This document shows positions 16,675-25,506 of a stretch of 64,000 nt of DNA, piece after piece. Position numbers and translations under genes: made by a program. The number at the start of each line of letters is the position of its first letter. The stretch's first letter is position 1. Origin of the DNA: DASZQY01 sp036511595 (GTDB lineage: Bacteria; Pseudomonadota; Alphaproteobacteria; Rhizobiales; Kaistiaceae); NCBI GenBank assembly GCA_036511595.1, contig DATCBY010000072.1, positions 1 to 64,000 on the forward strand. The letters are read 5' to 3'. Under the pieces are notes generated by a model. The model was not told the DNA's origin, ran no database searches, and saw only the letters and a program-made list of their open reading frames with translations.

Positions 16675-17871
16675 CTAGGCCGCCGTGCCGCCGCGGTTCC
16701 AGCCGCGGCCGTGATCGCCGAATGCCTCCCAACCGTCGGCCGTCACCGCCAGCGTATCTTCCAGCTTGATGTATCCGCGCTTCGGATGCGGCAGCGTCGT
16801 CTCGATCGACAACACCATGCCGGCTTCCAACGGCTTGTCCACGGCGTCTGCCGGATAAGGGATTGGCCCCTTATCGGTAAGTCGCGGCGCCTCGTGGCTG
16901 ATCAGTCCCATGCCGTGCGCAACGAATTCCAGGAGGTTGCCATGCGGCGAGCGGCGCAGCAGGCCATCGACCGCGTCGTAGATGTCGCCGCCGCGCGCGC
17001 CGGCGCGGATCGGCTTCCGTGACGCCTGCTGGATTTCCTCGACGGTTCCGAGGAGATCGATCAACTCCGCATCCGGCTCGCCGTGGATCGCCATCCGGCA
17101 GACATCGCCGATATAGCCCTTGATGTTGCCGCCGGAGTCGAGCGTCAGCGGATCGCCCTCGCCCCAGATCAGCCTGTCCGATGGCGCCCGGTTCAAGCTG
17201 GCGCCGGCCGTGACCAGGCAATAGTCGAACTCCAGCCCTCGCTCGATCTCCTCCAGGCGCATCGCGTCGACAAGCGCGCGGGTCGAGGTGCCCGGCCCGT
17301 GTCCCGCCATCACCGCCAGCATCGAGTCGACGACCTTTTCGGATGCCTCGCGCAGATACTGCAGTTCCTGCGGCGATTTCACCGCGCGCAGGTCTTCCAG
17401 CGCCACCAGCGCATCGACGATCCGCCCGCCCGGCATCTCTTTTCGCAACACCTCTTCAGCATCCGCGCCGAGGAACGCCCGCTCGACGGCGATCGTCTTC
17501 GCTCCCATCCCGCTCTTCTTCAGGTGCTCGACCGCGGCGGCCATGGCCTTCGGTCCATAGAGCGCCGACGAAACGAAATCCGGCGACCACAGCACGCCGA
17601 GATCCTTCTCGTAGCGCTCCATGCCGTTCCCGATGTAGCGCGTCCGCTCGACGTGGCCGCGCTGATATACCAGCAGCGGCGTGTAGCGGCCGACGCCGAT
17701 GGCGTCGAAATGCTCGAAGAAAAAGAAACGATAGCCGCCGAGCAGGTATTGGATGTTGTGCTTGGACGAAACGATCAGCGCGTCGATGCCGGCGCGGTCC
17801 AGTATCGCATCGAGCTTGGCGGCATCGAACGGAATCGCAGTCGCCGACTTGACGGCGCTGGCGTCGTTCAT
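16675..17871 (-). CDS. M24 family metallopeptidase (Xaa-Pro dipeptidase-like)
   Basis: The 398-residue protein has an N-terminal creatinase-like domain (about 1-155) and a C-terminal pita-bread catalytic domain (about 170-390). Likely metal ligands are the Asp of TLDSGG, the Asp of GDVCRMA, the His of VAHGMGL, the Glu of LSIETT and the Glu of KLEDT, all in the correct order. It probably cleaves Xaa-Pro bonds or a related amide; the exact substrate is unknown. The ATG at 17871 has a strong GGAGG site. A second M24 enzyme, true aminopeptidase P, lies at 32648-34465 and is only distantly alike. Confidence 0.88.
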   Translation of the reverse strand: MNDASAVKSATAIPFDAAKLDAILDRAGIDALIVSSKHNIQYLLGGYRFFFFEHFDAIGVGRYTPLLVYQRGHVERTRYIGNGMERYEKDLGVLWSPDFVSSALYGPKAMAAAVEHLKKSGMGAKTIAVERAFLGADAEEVLRKEMPGGRIVDALVALEDLRAVKSPQELQYLREASEKVVDSMLAVMAGHGPGTSTRALVDAMRLEEIERGLEFDYCLVTAGASLNRAPSDRLIWGEGDPLTLDSGGNIKGYIGDVCRMAIHGEPDAELIDLLGTVEEIQQASRKPIRAGARGGDIYDAVDGLLRRSPHGNLLEFVAHGMGLISHEAPRLTDKGPIPYPADAVDKPLEAGMVLSIETTLPHPKRGYIKLEDTLAVTADGWEAFGDHGRGWNRGGTAA

Positions 17872-17930
17872 GGCTTCCTCCCGGGCACGTTTTCCTCGCG
17901 CCGAGCGTACACCAACCCGCCCGGAACCGC

Positions 17931-19529
17931 CTAGGCCCCCTTCACCCCGGCCTTGAGCAGCTTGTAAACGATCGCATCGTTCAGCGCCTCGAACGAAGCA
18001 TCGACGATGTTCTCCGATACGCCGACCGTGAACCACGAGTCCCCGGAAGCATCGGTCGACTCGATCAGCACGCGCGTCACCGCCGCCGTGCCGCCATTGA
18101 GGATGCGCACCTTGTAGTCCGTGAGTTCGAGGTCGGCGATGGTGTCGCGATAGACACCGAGGTCCTTGCGCAGCGCCTGGTCGAGCGCGTTCACCGGGCC
18201 GTTGCCCTCGCCGACCGTCAGCAGCCGCTCGCCGCCGACCTTCAGCTTCACTACCGCTTCCGACACCGAGATCAGTTCGCCGACCGCGTTGTGCCGGCGC
18301 TCGACGGTGACGTGAAAACTTTCGACATCGAAATAGGTGGGCACGCCGCCGAGCAGCCGCCGCGCCAGCAGTTCGAACGAGGCCGCCGCGCCCTCGTAGG
18401 CATAGCCGACCGACTCGCGCTCCTTGACCGTGCGCAACAGCGTGTCCAGCCGCCGGTCGTTGCGGTCGACCTCCAGACCAAAGCGGGCCAGCTCCGCGAC
18501 GAGATTGGCCTTGCCGCCCTGATCGGAAACCAGAACATGCCGACGGTTGCCGACCAGCTGGGGCATGACGTGCTCATAGGTCTTCGGGTCCCGCGCGATG
18601 GCCGAGGCATGGATGCCCGCCTTGGTCGTGAACGCACTGCCTCCGACGTAGGCAGCCTGCCGGTTGGGCGCCCGGTTGACCATCTCGTCGAAACGCCGCG
18701 ACAGCGCGGTGAGGTCGGCCAGCCCCGCCATCGATACCCCGATGTCGAAACGGTCGGCATACCCGGACTTCAGCATGAGCGTCGGGATGAGCGATGTCAG
18801 GTTGGCGTTGCCGGTCCGCTCGCCGATGCCGTTCAGCGTCCCCTGGATTTGCCGCGCTCCGGCGCGCACCGCAGCCAGCGAATTGGCCACCGCCTGCTCG
18901 GTGTCGTTGTGCGCGTGGATGCCGAGGCGTTCGCCCGGAATGGCGCGCGCGACTTCGCTGACAATCGCTTCGACTTCCTCCGGCAGCGTGCCGCCGTTGG
19001 TGTCGCAGAGCACCACCCAGCGCGCCCCGGCCTCATAAGCGGCAACGGCACAGGCGAGAGCATAAGCCGGGTTCGCCTTGTAGCCATCGAAGAAATGCTC
19101 GCAGTCGACGAGGACTTCCCTGCCCGCCTCGCGCGCTGCCGTCACCGACTGGCGGATACCTTCGAGGTTTTCCGACTCCGTCGTCTGCAGCGCCACGCGC
19201 ACATGGTAGTCCCACGTCTTGGCAACGAAGCAGATTGCGTCGGCCTTGGCGTCGATGAGCGCGCGCAACCCCGGATCGTTCGAGACACTCACGCCGGGCC
19301 GCTTGGTCATGCCGAACGCGGTGAATTTCGCGTGGTCTGTCCGCTTCTCCCCGAAGAATGCCGTGTCGGTAGGGTTGGCGCCCGGATAGCCGCCCTCGAC
19401 ATAGTCCACGCCCAGCCTATCGAGCATCGCCGCGATGGCGACCTTGTCGTCGAGCGTGAAGTCGACGCCACTGGTCTGCGCCCCATCGCGGAGCGTCGTG
19501 TCGAACAGGTAGAGACGTTCCTTGTTCAT
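17931..19529 (-). CDS. cimA: (R)-citramalate synthase
   Basis: The 532-residue protein condenses pyruvate with acetyl-CoA to citramalate, the first step of the threonine-independent route to isoleucine. The DTTLRDGAQTSGVDFTLDD block at 10-29 and GGYPGANPTD mark the TIGR00977 citramalate synthase branch rather than 2-isopropylmalate synthase. A TIM-barrel domain (1-330) holds the HAHND metal-binding motif, and a LeuA-type regulatory domain (about 390-530) suggests feedback control. Its ATG overlaps the stop of the GFA gene by four bases (ATGA), so they are cotranscribed. Confidence 0.93.
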   Translation of the reverse strand: MNKERLYLFDTTLRDGAQTSGVDFTLDDKVAIAAMLDRLGVDYVEGGYPGANPTDTAFFGEKRTDHAKFTAFGMTKRPGVSVSNDPGLRALIDAKADAICFVAKTWDYHVRVALQTTESENLEGIRQSVTAAREAGREVLVDCEHFFDGYKANPAYALACAVAAYEAGARWVVLCDTNGGTLPEEVEAIVSEVARAIPGERLGIHAHNDTEQAVANSLAAVRAGARQIQGTLNGIGERTGNANLTSLIPTLMLKSGYADRFDIGVSMAGLADLTALSRRFDEMVNRAPNRQAAYVGGSAFTTKAGIHASAIARDPKTYEHVMPQLVGNRRHVLVSDQGGKANLVAELARFGLEVDRNDRRLDTLLRTVKERESVGYAYEGAAASFELLARRLLGGVPTYFDVESFHVTVERRHNAVGELISVSEAVVKLKVGGERLLTVGEGNGPVNALDQALRKDLGVYRDTIADLELTDYKVRILNGGTAAVTRVLIESTDASGDSWFTVGVSENIVDASFEALNDAIVYKLLKAGVKGA

Positions 19530-20002
19530 GCCTGCGCCTCGGCCGGCCACACCGCCGTATCGTGGTCCGGGTGCTGGAAATTCACCACGGCGGCGTTGAA
19601 CGCGTCCTGCCTGGGGTCTTCGCCGGGCATCCGCATGTGTAGGTTCGGCAGGCCGTCCGTGAACGGCAACTTGTCGCGCGGGTTCACCTGCTCGATCGGT
19701 GCCACTGCCACGGGATTGTCGAACGCCCCGATGGCGAGCTCCAACTCACCCTCGGCCTCATAGGCAAGCGGCGTCCCGCAGGCAGCGCAGAATCCGCGCC
19801 GGGCGAGGTTGGAACTCTGGAACCAGCCCGGCGCGCCGCGCGTCCACGTCACGCCGAAGCAGGTGACGAGAGGCGCGAAGAACGAGCCGAACTGCTTCTG
19901 GCACATGCGGCAATGGCAGATCGAGCCGCGCCCCACCCGCTCGACACGGAAGCGCACGGCTCCGCATTGACAGCCGCCGGTCAATTCCTGGACTTCGCTC
20001 AT
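19526..20002 (-). CDS. GFA-family zinc protein
   Basis: The 158-residue protein is a GFA (glutathione-dependent formaldehyde-activating enzyme-like) domain. Zinc-binding Cys pairs are visible: CQCG near 11, CHCRMC near 30 and CAACG near 80. Despite the family name, formaldehyde activity is doubtful for most members; many are of unknown function. The ATG at 20002 is preferred over upstream starts because it begins the conserved domain. It is the gene immediately upstream of cimA (4-base overlap) and follows the two VOC genes with a 26-base gap. Confidence 0.87.
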   Translation of the reverse strand: MSEVQELTGGCQCGAVRFRVERVGRGSICHCRMCQKQFGSFFAPLVTCFGVTWTRGAPGWFQSSNLARRGFCAACGTPLAYEAEGELELAIGAFDNPVAVAPIEQVNPRDKLPFTDGLPNLHMRMPGEDPRQDAFNAAVVNFQHPDHDTAVWPAEAQA

Positions 20003-20028
20003 CGTTGTCTCTTGGCGCCCGCCGGCCA

Positions 20029-20418
20029 TCATGGCTGGCGGCATACCGCTTCGATGTTGTTGCCGTCCGGATCAAACACAAAGGCGGCATAGTAATTCGG
20101 ATTGTAGTTGGCACGGATTCCGGGTGGTCCGTTGTCCGTGCCGCCTGCGGCCATCGCCGCCTTGTAGAAGGCGTCGACCTCGCCGTGGTTCGCTGCGCTG
20201 AACGCAAGATGCACGCGCGGCGTCGCCTTGCCGCCGCCGGCGATCACAACGACCGACGCTTCCGGCCTTCCATAAATGGCGACATCGAACTTTCCCGTCT
20301 GGCTTTTCAGCATCTCCCGACGCAGCGCGATACCCAACGCCTGCAGCGCGGCGTCGTAGAAACGCCGCGCTGCGGGATAGTCGCCGACGCTGAGGCTGGC
20401 GTGGTCCAGTCCGCTCAT
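20029..20418 (-). CDS. VOC-superfamily protein (glyoxalase/bleomycin-resistance fold)
   Basis: The 129-residue protein is one VOC module pair: GLDHASLSVGDYPAARRFYDAAL at the start and AAFVFDPDGNNIEAVC at the end are hallmarks. Metal-binding candidates are His6, His70 and Glu near 123. Such proteins catalyse diverse reactions or bind antibiotics, so no substrate can be named. It is a paralogue of the gene upstream, which it overlaps by four bases (ATGA), so the two are cotranscribed and may form a heterodimer (inference). Confidence 0.88.
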   Translation of the reverse strand: MSGLDHASLSVGDYPAARRFYDAALQALGIALRREMLKSQTGKFDVAIYGRPEASVVVIAGGGKATPRVHLAFSAANHGEVDAFYKAAMAAGGTDNGPPGIRANYNPNYYAAFVFDPDGNNIEAVCRQP

Positions 20419-20975
20419 TTCTTCCTGCCCTTGCGCCCTTTTTTGGCGGCGGGCTTACGCTTGGCCGCCGGCTTCTTGGCAGCCTTCCGCGCAGGCTTCT
20501 TTGCAGTCGCCGATTTGGCTGGCCTCTTTGCAGTCTTTGCCGCCGAGCGCTTGGCCGCGGCGCGCTTGCGGGCCGGCTTCGCCGGCATGTCGGGCGAGTG
20601 CACCACCGCCTCGATGTTGTGCCCATCCGGATCGAGCACGAACGCCGCGTAGTAGTGCTCGTGATAGTGCGGCCGCGGTCCGGGCGCGCCGTTGTCGGTT
20701 CCCCCCGCCGCTATCGCCGCGGCGTAGAACGCGTTGACCTGACCGCGGTTCTCGGCGCGGAGCGCAATATGCACAGGCGGACTGGTCTTGCCGCCGCCGG
20801 AGATCCACAGAAACGGCTTGCCGGGCAAACCGATTCCCATGACGCGTGATCCGTCATCCATGGGAAATTCCATTTGCAGACCGCAGCCCAGTGGCGCCAG
20901 CGCCGCGGCATAAAACGCCTTCGCTTTCGCGTAGTCCGAAACGCTCAGGCTCGTGTGATCGATATCAATCGTCAT
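20415..20975 (-). CDS. VOC-superfamily protein with histone-H1-like Lys/Ala tail
   Basis: The 186-residue protein has a VOC domain (1-128) with the same start (DHTSLSVSDYAKAKAFY) and end (FVLDPDGHNIEAV) motifs as its downstream paralogue. It continues into a 56-residue tail (131-186) made almost only of Lys, Arg, Ala and Pro in AKKPA- and KRxAA-like repeats. Such tails resemble histone H1 and the basic tails of bacterial HU/AlgP-type proteins, which bind nucleic acid. No stop or frameshift separates the parts, so the fusion seems genuine. The domain's substrate and the tail's target are unknown. Confidence 0.85.
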   Translation of the reverse strand: MTIDIDHTSLSVSDYAKAKAFYAAALAPLGCGLQMEFPMDDGSRVMGIGLPGKPFLWISGGGKTSPPVHIALRAENRGQVNAFYAAAIAAGGTDNGAPGPRPHYHEHYYAAFVLDPDGHNIEAVVHSPDMPAKPARKRAAAKRSAAKTAKRPAKSATAKKPARKAAKKPAAKRKPAAKKGRKGRKK

Positions 20976-21081
20976 TGTTTGACCCTCCTCAGTTGTTGTC
21001 GCTTATCAACTGCGCCACCCTGCCCACCATCGTCATCGCACGTCCATGCGTCACCGTCATGATCTGCTGAGACCCGCCCAG

Positions 21082-21180
21082 CCACCCACGAATGCGGGCA
21101 TCCAGCCTTCCGTCTTGCCCGCACTCCGGCCAACGCGCAGAGCAAGACGTGGATGGGCCGGCCAAGCCCGGCCATGACGG
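21082..21180. repeat. Rhizobiales-type intergenic palindromic repeat
   Basis: Two segments of a well-known rhizobial intergenic element are seen: one around 21082-21105 (CACCCACGAATGCGGGCAT) and one at 21149-21180 (imperfect palindrome, GGCCGGCCAAGCCCGGCC core). The translated false reading MAGLGRPIHV on the minus strand is the usual mark of this element in annotated genomes. It lies between cysS and the VOC pair and probably serves as a structured spacer in the transcript. Confidence 0.6.
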
Positions 21181-21194
21181 AGCAAGGAAGCACA

Positions 21195-22709
21195 TCACCG
21201 CTTCACTTCCCACGTCGTCACCAACTCGCCAGTGTTGGGGTCCTTCGCGTCCTTCAACGCGATCCCCATCGCATCCAGCTCGTCGCGGATGCGATCGGCC
21301 TCTGCGAAATCTTTCGCGGCTCGAGCAGATAGACGATCAGTAATCAAATCTTGCACAACAAATGCGTCGATACCTCGAGCTGACGCGTCAGCGGCGCGCT
21401 CCCTCTCCTCAACGGAGCGTATAGCCTTGGCGATCTCCGCGCGAATGTCCGCCTTATACTCCGCCGCGCCGGCTACCGCTTCCGACACGGTTGCTTCAAA
21501 ACCGAGGAGCGCCAACGACGCGACTAGCTCGGCTGAAGCTTCGCGCCCTCTGGAAGAGCCTCGGCTGGAGAAGGTTTCTTTCGCTAGACGGCGTAGAACA
21601 GAGATCGCGAGAGGAGTGTTGACGTCGTCTGCAAGCGCTTCCACAAAATCTGCCGGGGGCGTCGATGGCAAAGTCAGCCTTATTCTCTTACGCCACGCCT
21701 CTATCTCCGTGGCGCTTTCGATCAGCGCATGCTCGGTCCAATCGACCGGCTCTCGATAGTGGGTCTTCAGCATATTGAGGCGCACAATGTCTCCGGCATT
21801 TCGCCAGCCGCGCAGACGGGTGAGCGCGTCCCGTATCGTCACAAAATTCCCGGTCGACTTCGACATCTTCTCCCCCTCCACCTGGAGGAAGCCGTTGTGC
21901 AGCCAGTAGTTGGCCATCGTCGCCGTGCCGTGGGCGCAGCGCGATTGGGCGATCTCGTTTTCGTGGTGCGGGAAGATGAGGTCGATGCCGCCGCCGTGGA
22001 TGTCGAAGGTGTCGCCGAGCAGCGCCCCGGCCATCGCCGAGCACTCGATGTGCCAGCCCGGCCGCCCGTTCGACCACGGCGAAGGCCACGCCGGCTCGCC
22101 CGGCTTCGATGGCTTCCACAGCACGAAGTCCATCGGGTCCTTCTTGTAGGGCGCCACTTCCACCCGCGCCCCGGCGATCATGTCGTCGAGCGCCCGGTTG
22201 GAGAGCGTGCCGTAGTCCGGCATCGACGGCACATGGAAGAGCACGTGCCCCTCAGCCGCGTAGGCATGACCGTTGGCGATGAGGTCGGCGATCAGCCGGA
22301 TCATGTCGGTCGATGCCGCTTCGCGCTCGACATAGTCGGTGGCGCGCGGCTCGTGCGTCGGCCGCAGGCATCCCAGCGCATCGACGTCGGCATGGAACTG
22401 CGCCGTCGTCTTCTCGGTCACCGCCCGGATCGCATCGTTCAGCGGCAGGTCAGGATATTCCTGCGCCGCGCGCGAGTTGATCTTGTCGTCCACGTCCGTG
22501 ATGTTGCGGACATACGTGACGTGCTTGTCGCCATAGAGGTGTCGCAGAAGCCGGAACAGCACGTCGAAGACGATCAGCGGGCGGGCGTTGCCGATGTGCG
22601 CGAAGTCGTAGACCGTCGGCCCACAGACGTACATGCGCACGTTCTTCGGGTCGATCGGCACGAAGTCCTGCTTCGTGCGTGTCAGCGTGTTGTGCAGTCG
22701 CAAGACCAT
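21195..22709 (-). CDS. cysS: Cysteinyl-tRNA synthetase
   Basis: The 504-residue class I synthetase charges tRNA-Cys. HIGH-type motif HIGNARP (about 38-44), the zinc ligands starting with Cys29 in YVCGPTVYD, WHIECSAM, HHENEIAQS and the EGEKMSKS loop (about 280) are all present. The C-terminal anticodon-binding part (about 340-500) is encoded by DNA with visibly lower GC and different codon choice than the N-terminal two-thirds, though the reading frame is intact. It diverges from the mltB-like gene across a 253-base gap in which I see no clear element. Confidence 0.96.
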   Translation of the reverse strand: MVLRLHNTLTRTKQDFVPIDPKNVRMYVCGPTVYDFAHIGNARPLIVFDVLFRLLRHLYGDKHVTYVRNITDVDDKINSRAAQEYPDLPLNDAIRAVTEKTTAQFHADVDALGCLRPTHEPRATDYVEREAASTDMIRLIADLIANGHAYAAEGHVLFHVPSMPDYGTLSNRALDDMIAGARVEVAPYKKDPMDFVLWKPSKPGEPAWPSPWSNGRPGWHIECSAMAGALLGDTFDIHGGGIDLIFPHHENEIAQSRCAHGTATMANYWLHNGFLQVEGEKMSKSTGNFVTIRDALTRLRGWRNAGDIVRLNMLKTHYREPVDWTEHALIESATEIEAWRKRIRLTLPSTPPADFVEALADDVNTPLAISVLRRLAKETFSSRGSSRGREASAELVASLALLGFEATVSEAVAGAAEYKADIRAEIAKAIRSVEERERAADASARGIDAFVVQDLITDRLSARAAKDFAEADRIRDELDAMGIALKDAKDPNTGELVTTWEVKR

Positions 22710-22962
22710 AATCGCAAGGTCTCCCGCAAGAGGCGCGGAGCGGCCAAGCCGCGCCCCGGGGCCAAAAATGCCGGCCGGGCGATCGTCTCGTCTTCAGATG
22801 GGCAAAGAGAGGACGGCCTCAGCCAGCGTGTCAGCTAGCCGGTAATAATGCAGAAAGTGCAAATCGCGCGAGCGCGCGCCGTCGTCATGCCGCTGCAATC
22901 GCCGATTTGCCCGAAAAGGTCAAGCGCGCCCTCGCCCTTGCACACCGCCGCCGTTCCCGCGA

Positions 22963-24204
22963 ATGCTGCGGGCCATGCTCCGCCGCCTCGTCTTTTTCGC
23001 TCTCGCGCTTGCCCTCGCCGCTCCGGCCTTTGCCGCCGTCGATCGCCCCGCCGTGGAGAAGCAGTTCCAGGCATGGATCGTCGCCGACCTGTGGCCGGAC
23101 GCCAAAGCCGCCGGCGTCTCGCGGCCGGTGTTCGACCGCGCCTTCGCCGGCGTCACCCTCGACTGGACCATGCCCGAGCTGCAGCCGCCCGGCGCCCCGG
23201 CGACGCTGCCGCCGAACGATGCCCAAGCCGAATTCCGCGCCCCCGGCGCCTACTTCAACGAGAAAATCCTGGCGAGCCTCGCCGCCGCCGGCCGCCAGAA
23301 GCTCACCCAGTGGCAGAAGACGCTGACCGCAATCGCCGCCAGGTACGGCGTACCCGCGCCGATCCTCGTGGCCATTTGGGCGAAGGAAACCGGCTATGGC
23401 GCCGAGCACCTGCCGAAGCTCGTCGTTCCCGCGCTCGCCACCGAAGCCTTCATCGGCCTCCGCAAGGATTACTTCCGCGGCCAGTTGATCGCGGCTTTGC
23501 AGATCCTGCAGCGCGGCGACGTCACGCCCGACCAGATGCGCGCCTCGTGGGCCGGCGCCATGGGCCAGTCGCAGATCATGCCGTCCGAGTTCCTGCAGTC
23601 GGCGGTCGATTTCGATGGCGACGGCAAGAGCGACATCTGGAACTCCGTCCCCGACAGCCTCGCCACCACCGCCCGCCTCATCGCCGGCCAAGGCTGGCAG
23701 GCGGCGCGCGGCTGGGGCGTCGAAGCACGCGTTCCGGAGGGCGTAGCCTGCACGCTGGAGGGCCCCGAACAGGGCAAGCCCGTCGCCGCATGGCAAAGGC
23801 TCGGCGTCACCCGCATCGACGGCACGCCGCTGCCGCCCGACGCCGGCAACGACTACCTGCTCATGCCCGGTGGCCGCTTTGGCCCAGCGTTCATCGTCAC
23901 CGACAATTTCTATCGCCTGAAGGCGTACAACAACTCCGACCTCTACGCCATCTACATCGCCCAGCTCGCCGACCGCTTCGGCAACGACCGCCCCTTCGTC
24001 GCCTCCTGGTCGGCGCCGACCGGCTTCAGCCGCGCCGAGGTCAAGCTCATGCAGGATCGGCTGGTGACAAAGGGCTACGATGTCGGCAAGGCCGATGGCC
24101 TCGTCGGCTTCAAGACACGCATCGCCATCGGCCTCTGGCAGGCGAAGCACGGGCAACCATCTACGTGCTATCCCGACGCCACGCTGGTGAAGACCATCCG
24201 CTGA
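22963..24204 (+). CDS. Lytic murein transglycosylase, MltB type
   Basis: The 413-residue protein has a signal peptide (ending AFAA near 25), an MltB/SLT_2 catalytic domain (about 30-335) with catalytic Glu142 in WAKETGYG, GAMGQSQIMPSEF, and a C-terminal peptidoglycan-binding domain (about 350-410). It cleaves glycan strands of peptidoglycan with anhydro-ring formation in the periplasm. No lipobox is seen, so it should be soluble, unlike E. coli MltB. An ATG at 22975 is an equally possible start. The RecD2-like gene follows after 23 bases. Confidence 0.92.
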   Translation: MLRAMLRRLVFFALALALAAPAFAAVDRPAVEKQFQAWIVADLWPDAKAAGVSRPVFDRAFAGVTLDWTMPELQPPGAPATLPPNDAQAEFRAPGAYFNEKILASLAAAGRQKLTQWQKTLTAIAARYGVPAPILVAIWAKETGYGAEHLPKLVVPALATEAFIGLRKDYFRGQLIAALQILQRGDVTPDQMRASWAGAMGQSQIMPSEFLQSAVDFDGDGKSDIWNSVPDSLATTARLIAGQGWQAARGWGVEARVPEGVACTLEGPEQGKPVAAWQRLGVTRIDGTPLPPDAGNDYLLMPGGRFGPAFIVTDNFYRLKAYNNSDLYAIYIAQLADRFGNDRPFVASWSAPTGFSRAEVKLMQDRLVTKGYDVGKADGLVGFKTRIAIGLWQAKHGQPSTCYPDATLVKTIR

Positions 24205-24227
24205 TCGCGCGTCCCCCGGAGTTTCGT

Positions 24228-25328
24228 TTGCCGTCTCACGTCTGGTCCCCGCAACAGGATGCCGCGCTCGCCGCCGTGGCGCGCTGGCTGAAGGCCGGCG
24301 AGCAGCCGGTGTTCCGCCTGTTCGGCTACGCCGGCACCGGCAAGACCACGCTTGCCCGCCACATCGCCGAGGGCGCCGACCGTGGCGTCGTCTTCGCCGC
24401 CTTCACTGGCAAGGCGGCGCACGTCATGCGGAGCAAGGGCTGTACCGGCGCCCGCACCATCCACAGCCTCATCTACCGTTCGCGCGGCGAGGACGAGAAC
24501 GGCCCGACCTTCGTCCTCAACGACGACAGCGAGGCCGGCAAGGTCGGCCTCATCATCATCGATGAATGTTCGATGGTCGACGACGAGATCGGCCGCGATC
24601 TCCTTTCCTTCGGCTCGCCGGTGCTGGTGCTGGGTGACCCGGCCCAGCTTCCGCCCATCGCCGGCGGCGGCTTCTTCACCGCCGCCGAGCCCGACGTGAT
24701 GCTGACCGAAGTCCACCGCCAGGCGGCGGAAAACCCGATCATCCGCATGTCGATGACCATCCGCGAAGGGGGCAAGCTCGACGAAGGCTCTTACGGCGGC
24801 AGCCGCGTCGTCGGCCGCAACGACATCGACCACGAGGATGTGCTCGCCGCCGATCAGGTGCTGGTCGGGCGGAACGCCACCCGCCGCAGCTACAACACCC
24901 GCATCCGCGCCTTGCTCGAGCGCACCGACCCGGTGCCGGTTGCCGGCGACACGCTGGTGTGCCTGCGCAACGTGCGCAAGCGCGGTCTCCTCAACGGCAG
25001 CCTGTGGACGGTCGACCAGGCGCGCAAGCCCCGCAAGGGCCTGCTCCGCTATGCCCTGACGCCCGAGGAAGGCGAAGCCGGCAAGGCGACAACCGTCTCC
25101 ATCAACCCGGCTTTCTTCGACGGCACCGCCGACGCCCTCTCCTGGCCCGAGCGCAAGCGCTCCGACGAGTTCGACTTCGGCTACGTCCTCACTGTTCACA
25201 AGGCGCAAGGCTCGCAGTGGGATGACGTCGTCCTTTTCGACGAGAGCTTCGCCTTCCGTGAGCACCGCGCCCGCTGGCTCTACACCGGCATCACCCGCGC
25301 CGCGCAGACGATCACAGTGGTGCGCTAG
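24228..25328 (+). CDS. RecD2-like ATP-dependent DNA helicase (superfamily 1)
   Basis: The 366-residue protein keeps the SF1B helicase core: Walker A GYAGTGKT (33-40), IIIDECSMVDDE, GDPAQLPPI, and a UvrD_C_2 part with VLTVHKAQGSQW and YTGITRA near the C terminus. It lacks the long N-terminal region of RecD2, so it is one of the short AAA_30-type helicases of unknown pathway that occur in many proteobacteria and their phages. The TTG at 24228 is chosen: GGAG lies seven bases before it and no ATG or GTG precedes the conserved start (SHVWSPQQDAAL). Confidence 0.88.
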   Translation: MPSHVWSPQQDAALAAVARWLKAGEQPVFRLFGYAGTGKTTLARHIAEGADRGVVFAAFTGKAAHVMRSKGCTGARTIHSLIYRSRGEDENGPTFVLNDDSEAGKVGLIIIDECSMVDDEIGRDLLSFGSPVLVLGDPAQLPPIAGGGFFTAAEPDVMLTEVHRQAAENPIIRMSMTIREGGKLDEGSYGGSRVVGRNDIDHEDVLAADQVLVGRNATRRSYNTRIRALLERTDPVPVAGDTLVCLRNVRKRGLLNGSLWTVDQARKPRKGLLRYALTPEEGEAGKATTVSINPAFFDGTADALSWPERKRSDEFDFGYVLTVHKAQGSQWDDVVLFDESFAFREHRARWLYTGITRAAQTITVVR

Positions 25329-25506
25329 CGCCCGGCGCTCGCCGAAGGCTGCAAGATCGCCGCCTCGACGCTTATAACCGCATGGGGTCCGCGCGAGCCT
25401 CGCCCGCAGGTCGGTATTGTCGCGAAGCCTTTGCCGCCAACCTCATTCCCCAACGACAACGGCGGCGAGCCGGTGGTCGAACGGGCCAAGGCAACTGGCG
25501 TCCGCC

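Noticed and set aside
20972..21193. Small minus-strand open frame starting MLPCSVMAGLGRP
   Set aside because: It is the usual false translation of the rhizobial palindromic repeat rather than a gene.
22848..24227. Long plus-strand open frame running through the transglycosylase into the helicase gene
   Set aside because: Its first 460 codons are Arg/Pro-rich shadow translation of the MltB-type gene in another frame; only the part from 24228 has real motifs.
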